Source of the DNA: Diplocarpon mali
Taxonomy: Eukaryota > Ascomycota > Leotiomycetes > Helotiales > Drepanopezizaceae
DNA: 18,722 nt
Direction of reading: 5' to 3'
Assembly: GCA_024741835.1 (NCBI GenBank)
Contig: JAENRP010000554.1
Coordinates: forward strand, 1-18,722
This document shows positions 10,873 through 18,722 of the stretch, piece after piece (the stretch's first letter is position 1; each line of letters begins with the position of its first letter). Both the position numbers and the translations under genes were made by a program. The notes under the pieces are model-generated. The model did no database searches. It was not told the origin of the DNA and worked only from the letters and a program-made list of their open reading frames with translations.

Positions 10873-11080
10873 GAATATTAAAATACCTAACTAATCGCAA
10901 CCTTAAGTTATTATTCTTAAAATATCTAAAGAATGCAAATAGGAATACTAAACGATTTCCTAGCCTATTAATTGTCTTACTTTCCTTTAATCCTTATTTT
11001 TACATTTTTAGTAAGGTTGCCTCTTTTATTATTTAGGATATAGATCTTTTAAGATTACTTTAAATTCTTACCTACTTTGA

Positions 11081-11263
11081 CTTATTTTATATTCTTAATA
11101 TTAGCCTTTAATTATAATATTCCTATTACTTTCCTTAAATAATAAATAAAAAGTCCAATTTCCTTAATATATATATAGTAAACCTATTGCAGCTTATATG
11201 CCCTTTTAATTCTTATATTCTATTAAACTCTTTTATTTATACTCCCTATCTTTCATAAGCAAT
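11081..11263 (+). other. Spacer between gypsy pol and ORF A
   Basis: An A+T-rich gap of about 180 bases with no recognisable coding signal and no match to the LTR-like repeats at 85-334 and 3442-3689. If the plus-strand gypsy had an ordinary 3' LTR it should begin in or near this gap. I cannot find one. Confidence 0.4.
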
Positions 11264-12105
11264 ATGCCTTTAAAGAACTTATAAATGGTTTTGTCTACTA
11301 CGATAAGGGATAAATAAGCATTAGTTATAAACTTCTCTTAGGATAGTAGAGCTATTATATTGTTAAAGAACTTTAAATCGACCTATATAGCCTTAGGAAA
11401 TATAAAGTAATAAAAACTCCTTTTAGCTTATGCAAATGCTATTAGTAACCTTTTAACCTAGGTGGCCTTTGGAATTCTTTAATTTGACGACTTTTTAATT
11501 AAAGAATTAAGATTGAAGGGAATCTTTAAAGAGGAATTCTTAGCTGACGCAGATTAATATATGACCTTGGCTAATACTTTTAAAATGGATTAAGATAAAA
11601 GGGAAGAATCTATTTGATAATTAGATAATTTAGCTACTAATAAGAGAGGACTTCTATTTCATTTACATTTCTTAATAAATATTGATTCTAATAATAGAAG
11701 GCGAGTGTTATTAAAAATTCTTAAGGAAAATACTCTTATAGCCAGAGCTATTCAAATTCTCAATTTCTTTATCATTTAAGAAGGAGTAGTAAAATTCTAA
11801 GGCAATCGAATTTGCAATTGCAGATTTATAGGCCTATCTAATATAGTACTTATAATAGCTAATAGAGCTATAAAAAGATCAAATTGGACTATAGATATTA
11901 TCCTACCTAATAGCACTATTATTAATATGCTAAGGCTTTGCGCTTTTGCTTATAGTTTGCTTATTTTAAGAGAAAACTGGACTCTTATATTAGAGTTTAA
12001 ATAAGATTTCTTTAATAATAAAGAAGAGAATTAGTTATTTATAATTAAGCCTACTTTAAAATTCGCCTCTTAGCCTAAAGATTTAATAAGCGCTAAACTA
12101 TATAA

Positions 12106-12135
12106 TTTGACTTGCGGTCCTAGACTAGGAGTTAG
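12106..12135 (+). repeat. 29-bp palindromic repeat, copy 6 (ORF A)
   Basis: It is in frame and reads NLTCGPRLGVRN. It sits at the position in ORF A that corresponds to copy 9 in ORF B; both follow a FFNNK/YFNNK segment. Confidence 0.7.
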
Positions 12136-13491
12136 AAATAAGAATTTTAAAACTAGACCTAACTTGCCTTTTGCTAAAATGATTTTAGAAACTGCTGCTA
12201 AATAGACTGCTCAAACGCTTAGTATAGCCTCTTTAGAATTTTCGGAATCTTTAAAAGACTTTCCTTTAGCTAAACGACTAATTTTAGCTTGACCTTTAAA
12301 AAGGATAGATCATTTAATAGCTACCTTAGCTAATTTGTAATTTAAAACTAAAGGATTGCGCGCTTGCTTAGACTCTTTCTTTAATAACTTAAAGGAGCTA
12401 GTTCTTGACTTCTTTATATTTATATATAATTGATTTAGAAATGATAATATAAGAGAAGACCTTATTCCTCTTATTTTAAAGATAATTAAAAGAGCTATTA
12501 AATAGATTCAATAGCTTATCTTAAATGAGTTCGCCCTTATAGATATTATTTAATTCTTTAATAATTATAGAAGTTAAGAACCTGGTCTCTTAAATGCTAA
12601 GCGGGACTATTTTATCTTATAAGAAAGAGAATGCGAAAAGGAATCTATTAATTAGGATATTTATAATTATAGTAATATGCCTTAATCGGTCATTCTTAAC
12701 TTTAAACTTAAAGAATAATATAATATTTAAGTATCCTTTATAATAAAAACTCACTTTTAATAGTATCTTCCTAGTGTAGGAATTAAAGGAAGAAGACTTT
12801 ACGACCTTTATATTTGCTCTTTTTCGGTTTATTATAGTCTTAATTATAAAGGATTTGATATTAATAAAATTATTAAACACTTTGAACTTCTTTATATAGT
12901 AGAAGATATTAATCTTTTTCTAATCTATTTTAATAATCAATTCTTCGTCTCTTTAAGGATATGCAAATCTAACCTATTAATAATAGAGGCATCTTTAGGT
13001 ACTATAAAATTCAAGGCTGATCCCGAAGCCTTAAAGGCGTTAGAGCCGATTGAATAGAATAATTCCTTCTTATTGATATTACTAAATAATAAATAGTAGG
13101 AGGAAATAGAAGAAGAAGGGTCAATTGTAATACTTAAATCCTTCGGATGCCGCTTCTTAATCGACAATTTTACTATTGATAATAGTGCTTTTATAAGTAT
13201 ATTCCTCTTTATTATAAGATAAGAAGTAGAGATATATCTTTATTACTTCTACCTTATAGATAGCGCGACCTTTATACCTTCTTATTTTCTTTATAATATG
13301 ATATTTAGTCTTACTTAATAAGTCCTTCGAATATACTATAGACTCTACCTCTTAGTTATGATAGTAAGAAGTAGAGGAACCTATTAGCTTATGGCCTATC
13401 CTAAACCTTCCTAATTGATTGGCCTTAGTCTTTATAATTAAGTCGTTTTAATAAAGAGAGATATAAGTGCTATTAATAAAGAAATTCCGAT

Positions 13492-13521
13492 TTTTACTTG
13501 CGGTTCTAGCCTATAAGTTAA
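13492..13521 (+). repeat. 29-bp palindromic repeat, copy 7 (ORF A)
   Basis: It is in frame and reads FTCGSSLQVNF. It corresponds in position to copy 11 in ORF B; both lie about 30 codons after the AYPKP motif. Confidence 0.7.
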
Positions 13522-14377
13522 TTTTATTAGAAAGCAAGTCTTAGATTATTAAATCCTATTAATCGGATAAAGGCCAGCTTTTAGAAGCCTTAATAGGTAG
13601 GTCGGCTCTTAATTAAGTATAAAACTTACTCTATTTATAAAGAAGATAAGTCGATAGACTTCTTAGGCACTTGGTTTAAAATCTCAACTAGCTTAAATAA
13701 TTGTAAAATTGAAGTAAAAGGAGATCTTGCGACCTATTACTAATAATAGTAATCTAATTATAGTAATAATAAAATAGAGATACCTTTTTAAAATGCTTTC
13801 GGATAATCCTTATAGGACTAGTGGTTTTATAGCCTTTTGTAATAACTATATAGCCATTTGTAATAAGAATACTTTGGAAAATAAGACTCGAATTTTTAAT
13901 CTTATCTTTTTAATCTCTGCTTTAAAGCAACCTTTAGTACCTTAATAGATTAATATAAGTAGGACTACTGCACCTTTTAAGGCAGCTTTTTATCTTAAGA
14001 ACTATAGTAGCCTTTTTAAAGCTATTATTAATTAATGCTTTTAGATAGTTCTATTAGTTATAATCGAAGTATAAGAGTTATTTCTTCTTAATAAAGACGA
14101 ATTGAAAATCCACTTTGTAAAATATAATCAGAAGCTCTTTAACGCCCTTATTAAGGCCTAGACGAATGTTATAAATACTAAGTCGCTTCTTTATAGACTT
14201 AAGTCTTAGGGATAATGCGATAAAGTAAATACTATTTAAGAGCCTAATGCATTAATTGATAAAGGTATTATTATAAGAAAATTCGAAAAAGAAATGAATT
14301 AAGATGCTAGTATAATATTAGACCCTGATTTGGGAACTAATCTCTTATTTTTACCCTTAAGTTTAAAAATGCTAAGA

Positions 14378-14406
14378 CTGACTCGCAAGCCCAGCCTGCG
14401 AATAAG
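14378..14406 (+). repeat. 29-bp palindromic repeat, copy 8 (ORF A C-terminus)
   Basis: It is in frame and reads RLTRKPSLRIRLD. This is the least T/A-converted copy (CTGACTCGCAAGCCC, then AGCCTGCGAATAAG), so it probably lies nearest the ancestral sequence. A second, partial look-alike follows at about 14452-14473 (PRLPNLGV). Confidence 0.7.
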
Positions 14407-14656
14407 GTTGGACTCGGCTAGCTTAAGCCTATAAAAAGGTTCGGATGAACCTCGGTTACCAAATCTAGGGGTACTAATAGAAGATCCTTTAAGAGAGGTC
14501 CTTAAAGCTGAGAAATCGCCGAGAAATAAGAACTAATATAAGAGAAGAAGACTCCGAAGTGATAATAGAACTGATAATTGAGTCGACTCGATTTAAAGAA
14601 TTATAGTCTACCTCCCCTTTGAAAACTATTTAGAGAAATTGTAAATTAGATATTGA

Positions 14657-15122
14657 ATTTTTTTAGGATTATCTACTTTCTATATACTTATACCTCTTTA
14701 TTTTCTATTTATTATTCTATTCTATATATATTCTTTACTCTACTTTATTCTTTATATAATTTACCCTTAATTATTTCCTTTGTATGCAACTTTCTAACGC
14801 TTACCTTTGAAATGTTATCCTTACCTTTGAAGAATTATTATTTACCAATTATAAGTCCTTATATATATCATATTCTACTTTTATTCCTACTTTTAAGCTT
14901 ATTATGCCTACTTTTCCTTTGTATACTAGCGCGATTCTAAACTCTATAAATAAGCCTCTCCTTATACGACGATTTTACTTTTTTTTACTTTCTCTATAAC
15001 CCTACTAGACCTATAATACTAGTACTACTACTATTATCTTTCTATTATCAATCTTTTCTAATATAGGCCTCTTATATTATTAATCTTTCCTAAATAATCA
15101 TCTCTTTATTTAGAGCTACCCC
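14657..15122 (+). other. Spacer between ORF A and ORF B
   Basis: An A+T-rich, pyrimidine-biased stretch. It contains a 95-codon open frame (14653-14940) rich in Leu, Ile, Tyr and Phe with no domain signature. Such frames arise readily in T-rich DNA and I do not call it a gene. The stretch may carry the decayed leader or promoter of ORF B. No repeat or hairpin stands out. Confidence 0.4.
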
Positions 15123-16024
15123 CTTGCCGACTAATTCATTATAGTACTATTAAGCTCAAATAAGAAAGCCATACTTAAGAAGAATATATCAATTATTACC
15201 TTAGGCAGCAAGTCAATAAATACTACTAGCAATAAGCTAATATTAGAAGGTGGCTTTTTATAAGAAGGCAAGTTACTAAGATTATTAGAAGATATAGTAA
15301 GCACTTATAAAACGTTAGGTGAAATAGAACAATAGGTATTCCTAAACTTATCTATTGAAGTATTAAACTACAGAATCTCTATAGTTAAAGAAGGATTTTT
15401 AGGCTTTGATAATTTTCTTAAGAATGAGCTTAAAATAAAGGGAATCGATTGTGAAAAATTCCTATAGGAATATTAGAGGTATGCTAATTTAATCGATCTA
15501 TTTCGAAAGAATTAAGATAAGAAAAATGAGTATATAAAAAGGTTATTGCAGTTTATAGGTAGCACTTATGGTACACTTTTTCAAATATACTTTATAACTG
15601 ATATTACTACTAATAATGCCTTGCGAAGGCTTAGCAAAATTTTTAAGATATACTAACTAGTGGCAAAGGCTATATAGGTATTAAATCATTTTACTATTTA
15701 AAAGGGTATGAAAAAGCTGCAAGGAAATAGTGCGTAAAGTAGAAAATTTATGAATTTCTTAAGTACTATTATCCACTTTGCCATTTAGACTATAAAGGAC
15801 AGCCCCTCTTAATACGATAATATTGCATTGCTAGACCAAATAGTTTTAGATACCTTTGGTTTATAATAGTTATAATATAGTTTACTTATTATAAAGGAAA
15901 AGATGATCTATTTAGTTAAGTATACTATAAACTACTTTAATAATAAGATAGAAAGATAGGAGTTTATTATACCTACCGCTTAGAAAATGCTACTACCCTT
16001 AGAAGATTCAACTGATAAGTAAAA

Positions 16025-16054
16025 TTTGACTTATAGGCCTGGCCTACGGGTGGA
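16025..16054 (+). repeat. 29-bp palindromic repeat, copy 9 (ORF B)
   Basis: It is in frame and reads NLTYRPGLRVEV. The centre is well preserved: ATAGGCCTGGCCTA. It is positionally equivalent to copy 6 in ORF A. Confidence 0.75.
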
Positions 16055-16210
16055 AGTACTATATAAGGAGGATGTCCTTAAGCTAGAGGTGCTTATAACA
16101 CTTAGAACTCAAATAGCTAATTATTACGATCACTAATTATCAGACTTAGACGAGTTTGATTTACTATCCCTAAAGATGCCTTAAATACTTAAAATATTAG
16201 TAGTAAAGAA

Positions 16211-16240
16211 GTTGACTTATAAGCCTAGTCTATAGGTTAG
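16211..16240 (+). repeat. 29-bp palindromic repeat, copy 10 (ORF B)
   Basis: It is in frame and reads KLTYKPSLQVRI. It lies about 160 bases after copy 9. I saw no counterpart in ORF A, so it may be an insertion later than the A/B duplication. Confidence 0.7.
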
Positions 16241-17441
16241 AATATATAATGATATAGACTCTAAAGATGATTTGATAGATGAAGAGAATAACCCTATTAC
16301 TAATATAATGGAAATTTTTAATAATATTAAGAAGGATATAGCTAATATTATATAAACCTTTTCTAAAGACTTGTAAAAATTTGTTTTAAAATTCTATAAG
16401 TTAATAATAAAGCGTTTGAAAAAGGAAGGTTAGGGAGAAGTTTTACTAGTATAGGAAGCGACGGCAAGAGCTATTAAATAAATCATAAAGCTATAATAAG
16501 ACGAATTTTCTATAGATAATATTATGCATTTCTTTATTAAGTATAAGAAATCGAAGGGCGACTACTATATCCTTAAAGAAAAGCCAGAAAATAGCATAAT
16601 AATCATATTTATAAAGTACTATAAAGTTCCCTTTAATATTAAGATAATACTTTAATATAGCGATAGATTTAAGATTGCGATAATACTAGAGATAAAGATA
16701 TAACTAAGCAAATTTGTAATAGGGATATTTAAGGACTTTAGTTTCAAAAAATTTTATACTCTATATGAATAATAATATGTATAATATTATAGGCTAATAA
16801 TAGTATCTTTGACTAATAAGTAAGTTTCCTTTAATATATATAAATTTTGCACTACACCCGATTTAAAGTTGTTTTTACTATACTTAAGGAATTATGCAAT
16901 TATGGCTATTAGTAATAGAATAGCAAGCTAGGTTAAGAAAGATATATTATTAGGTTTTACTAAGTTTAAGGTAAAGCTTAAAGCTTTGAAATTATTCTAT
17001 AATATCGCCTAGACTCCCGCTTAATATAGTGCTATACTAACTAGTGATAACCTAATATTACTCTATAGTAAAGGTTTTTTAAATATGCTTAAATTATTTA
17101 GCTGCGCTTTCCTAAGTATTATACGCATATATAGTTACGGTAATCGTAGAAAGAATTCATTTTTAATATTAGTATAAGAGGAGCTAGAAATGTACTAATA
17201 CTATTTCCGGACCTTAGATAAGAAGCCAAGCCTCCCCTCCGCCTTCCTTTATAATATGACTTATAGCTTAATATAGCAGACCTTGAGGATGCACTATAGT
17301 CTGTATCTTAGTGCTCTATTGACTTATTATAATTCTTTATATAAGTTAATAGCGTATCCTAAGCCTATATAGTTTATAGGCATTAACTACTATTTGTAAA
17401 TTGTTTCTATTAAGATTAATGCTAATATAAGATTTGTAAGA

Positions 17442-17470
17442 TTGACTCTTAGGCCTAGCTTATAGGTTAA
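17442..17470 (+). repeat. 29-bp palindromic repeat, copy 11 (ORF B)
   Basis: It is in frame and reads RLTLRPSLQVNL. It is equivalent in position to copy 7 in ORF A. Confidence 0.7.
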
Positions 17471-18263
17471 TCTACTTAATAATAGAACTATTGACTATTA
17501 TATGATTCTAGTAGCTAAACAATCGATTAGAGAATTTGCTATATAGGAAAAGTCTTATAAGTCATTTACACTTATACCCTATCGCTTTAAGAACTCTTAA
17601 TAGATCTTATTAAATCTAGTATAGAGCGCAGCTTAATAGAAAGAATTAAATACCAAGGATAGAATAATTCTAAAGGAGTATATCTTTAATAAGACTACTC
17701 TATTCTTAGTATTTATAAGATAAGGTACCTTTATTAACCTGGATTCTAATAGAGAACTTGGAAAGGGTGGTTTTCTTACTATTAGTAATAACTATATAAA
17801 AGTTATTAGTAATAAATCACTTAAGAATGGCGCTAACTTAGAAGAATTTATTATTGATTCTATCTATATAAAGAAACTAAGTATAGTAAGATGGAGTATT
17901 GCTAAAGAAGCCTTAGCTAAGTTTCGTATAACGCTTGATATAATAAAAGGTGGTCTACTATTAGACGCTCTTATAGGAAGACAATTATAGAATGATCTAT
18001 TAGTAGTGATAATTGTAAAGGATTTGTTTGCAAAAGACGTATCTTAGCTAATAGTATATCTGAAGAAGTATAAATAAGAACTTTTTAAAGATTTTACTAG
18101 TACCTAAAAGCTGGTTTAATAACTGGAGCTATAGTTATATAGTAATAAGTCTTAGATAAAGACCAAAGATACAAATGATAATATCAAAGCTAATAATATG
18201 ATTAATAAGATAATACTCCTTAAGAAGTATAGCACTAAGAAGCCTTATATAAAGATACCTAAT

Positions 18264-18292
18264 ATAACTCTTAGGCCTAGCCTGCAACTTGA
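18264..18292 (+). repeat. 29-bp palindromic repeat, copy 12 (ORF B C-terminus)
   Basis: It is in frame and reads NITLRPSLQLDL. It is roughly equivalent to copy 8 in ORF A by its place near the C-terminus. Confidence 0.65.
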
Positions 18293-18376
18293 TTTATTAA
18301 AGGGTAAAGCTAAGGAAGTAGTATCTATAGAATCTCCTACCTCCCCTTCTTCTATTACTAACAATTCCCTTAAGGA

Positions 18377-18401
18377 TAATAATAATAATAATAATAATAA
18401 C
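18377..18401 (+). repeat. AAT/ATA trinucleotide microsatellite
   Basis: About eight uninterrupted AAT units. In the ORF B frame they read as a run of eight or nine Asn after SLKD. Confidence 0.9.
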
Positions 18402-18681
18402 GCCATTATATAAGTCTCTCTCTCTATCGGTAGAAGCTGTTATACTATACTAGTATCCGCAAGGAGTATAGAAGCTCCTGCTATACTAAGACCTGCCTTA
18501 TTGGATACTAATAGTAATGCTATAAGAAGAAGTGGTCGTTTAGCAAAGAGAGTATTATCTAATAATAGTTCTTCTTATCTTTTAAAGAGAACTAAGGAAA
18601 ACTGATGCCTAGGTTGGTTCTATTTTAATTGTTTTTTTTGCGATTCTATAGCTTGTTTATTTGTTTTGCTAGTTTCTTTTT

Positions 18682-18710
18682 CTGACTCCTAGGCCTAGCC
18701 TATAGGTAAA
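18682..18710 (+). repeat. 29-bp palindromic repeat, copy 13 (downstream of ORF B)
   Basis: CTGACTCCTAGGCC followed by TAGCCTATAGGTAAA. It lies after the ORF B stop and is non-coding. It is closest to copy 1 at 4356-4383, so the two most similar copies bracket the whole gag-pol-A-B block. Confidence 0.65.
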
Positions 18711-18722
18711 AAGCATATATAA

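Larger units (their letters stand above)
7250..11080 (+). pseudogene. pol: Ty3/gypsy pol: RT, RNase H, integrase, RIP-degraded
   Basis: One plus-strand frame holds a full pol order. The RT opens around 7900, with KQGILKFYNSPYRNKWFLV (about 8066-8120) and the active-site box as Tyr-Ile-Asp-Asn at 8450-8461, one Asp of the normal pair lost. RNase H spans roughly 8900-9310 (LTVDISLIRQGAIL, later FKVKYILRMKNTTADSL). Integrase has GHQG (His at 9686-9688) and the second half of the finger as CILYQKR. Two Asp have become Asn (9866-9868, 10043-10045); the Glu is kept at 10148-10150. A GPY/F-like end (YRQLNLFKVKS) and a C-terminal extension reach TGA at 11078-11080. Dozens of TAA/TAG codons, a few TGA and the lost catalytic residues mean no active product. 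Sequence and domain order fit the common Pezizomycotina gypsy families well. Confidence 0.9.
11264..14656 (+). pseudogene. ORF A: unrecognised ~1,130-codon frame, paralogue of ORF B
   Basis: A plus-strand frame runs from ATG 11264 (MPLKNLQMVLSTTIRDK) to TGA 14654-14656, interrupted by many TAA/TAG codons, mostly at probable Gln positions. I do not recognise the family. Its N-terminal third (LRLKGIFKEEFLADADQYM, then NTFKMDQDKREESIQQL) loosely resembles the pattern of retrotransposon Gag capsid domains (G....FL..Y...A), but this is weak. The middle and C-terminal parts align with ORF B: PSYFLYNM (13277-13300) against PSAFLYNM, and MAYPKPSQLIGL (from about 13389) against IAYPKPIQFIGI. It contains three copies of the palindromic repeat in frame. 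The C-terminus is basic (KRRRLRSDNR). It starts about 180 bases after gypsy pol on the same strand. No RT, integrase, transposase or recombinase motif was seen. Confidence 0.6.
15123..18605 (+). pseudogene. ORF B: unrecognised ~1,160-codon frame, paralogue of ORF A
   Basis: One plus-strand frame stays in register from about 15123 to TGA 18603-18605. The many interrupting codons I traced are TAA or TAG, mostly at likely Gln positions. No start ATG is evident; 15123 is where similarity to ORF A becomes readable. The N-terminal part has KGIDCEKFLQEYQRYANL followed by RKNQDKKNEYIKRLLQF, which aligns with ORF A and loosely recalls a Gag capsid domain. PSAFLYNM (about 17234-17257) and IAYPKPIQFIGI (about 17348-17385) match ORF A. 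A later region (SNNYIKVI, then LVVIIVKDLFAKDVS) also has an ORF A counterpart (CNNYIAIC, then VLLVIIEVQELFLLN). Near the end are a poly-Asn run from an AAT microsatellite and a basic RRSGRLAKRV. Four palindromic repeats lie in frame. No catalytic motif was recognised. Confidence 0.6.

Noticed and set aside
12617..13167. Two minus-strand open frames (12617-12880 and 12937-13167)
   Set aside because: Both lie antisense to ORF A, which has a longer frame with homology to ORF B. They look like shadows.
14653..14940. 95-codon plus-strand open frame, hydrophobic
   Set aside because: It lies in a T-rich spacer, has Leu/Ile/Tyr/Phe bias expected from base composition, no domain, and overlaps the end of ORF A.
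17210..17240. A further palindrome copy (reads KKPSLPS in ORF B)
   Set aside because: Only the short peptide resembles the motif; the DNA lacks the inverted arms.
18198..18413. 71-codon open frame as a separate gene
   Set aside because: It is simply a stretch of ORF B between two RIP-type stops, in the same frame.
4434..18605. A nuclear code in which TAA/TAG mean Gln (ciliate-like)
   Set aside because: Reading TAA/TAG as Gln does restore long frames, but key residues are also lost in the RIP direction: the RT box is Tyr-Ile-Asp-Asn, integrase Asp are Asn, zinc-finger His are Tyr, and a conserved integrase Trp is TAG. RIP explains all of these; a code change does not.
15123..18605. ORF B as a tyrosine-recombinase captain of a Starship or a Crypton
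   Set aside because: I could not find an Arg...His-x-x-Arg...Tyr arrangement or the usual conserved context in either A or B.
4356..18710. CRISPR array as an explanation of the short repeats
   Set aside because: The copies are irregularly spaced by hundreds to thousands of bases, lie inside coding frames and have no uniform spacers.
1..18722. tRNA or rRNA genes and host genes
   Set aside because: No cloverleaf, rRNA-like segment or intact host-type frame was recognised on either strand.

Overview
This window looks like an AT-rich, gene-poor repeat block from a filamentous ascomycete (Pezizomycotina). I see no intact gene. Everything I can identify is wreckage of Ty3/gypsy-type LTR retrotransposons, plus two long unrecognised open frames. 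The decay pattern is that of repeat-induced point mutation (RIP). CA and TG dinucleotides are scarce and TA is very common. In-frame stops are almost all TAA or TAG and fall where Gln or Trp is expected, His is often replaced by Tyr, and catalytic Asp by Asn. Long frames survive without indels, so the damage is substitutional.

Layout. (1) Positions 1-84 resemble the 3' tail of another gypsy copy. (2) Positions 85-3689 hold a minus-strand gypsy derivative: two direct repeats of about 250 bp that look like LTRs (85-334 and 3442-3689), a 5'-truncated pol (RNase H and integrase, 1174-3441) and a further 276-codon frame (347-1177). That frame starts inside the pol stop through an ATGA overlap. This part is visibly richer in GC than the rest. 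(3) Positions 3690-4433 are non-coding and contain two hairpins. (4) Positions 4434-11080 hold a plus-strand gypsy gag-protease frame followed by an RT-RNase H-integrase frame. (5) Positions 11264-14656 (ORF A) and about 15123-18605 (ORF B) are two same-strand, mutually homologous frames of about 1,130 and 1,160 codons that I cannot assign to a known family.

The most unusual signal is a short, near-palindromic repeat of about 29 bp. It occurs at least 13 times between 4356 and 18710: in the gypsy gag, the pol 5' region, the RNase H-integrase linker and the pol C-terminus, and repeatedly in ORFs A and B. Ten copies are read in one frame and encode a variant of Leu-Thr-x-x-Pro-x-Leu-x-Val. Three sit at matching places in A and B. 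I saw none in the minus-strand element. This resembles the in-frame palindromic elements known from Rickettsia, but in a fungal transposon context. Whether gypsy pol, A and B form one large composite element is open.
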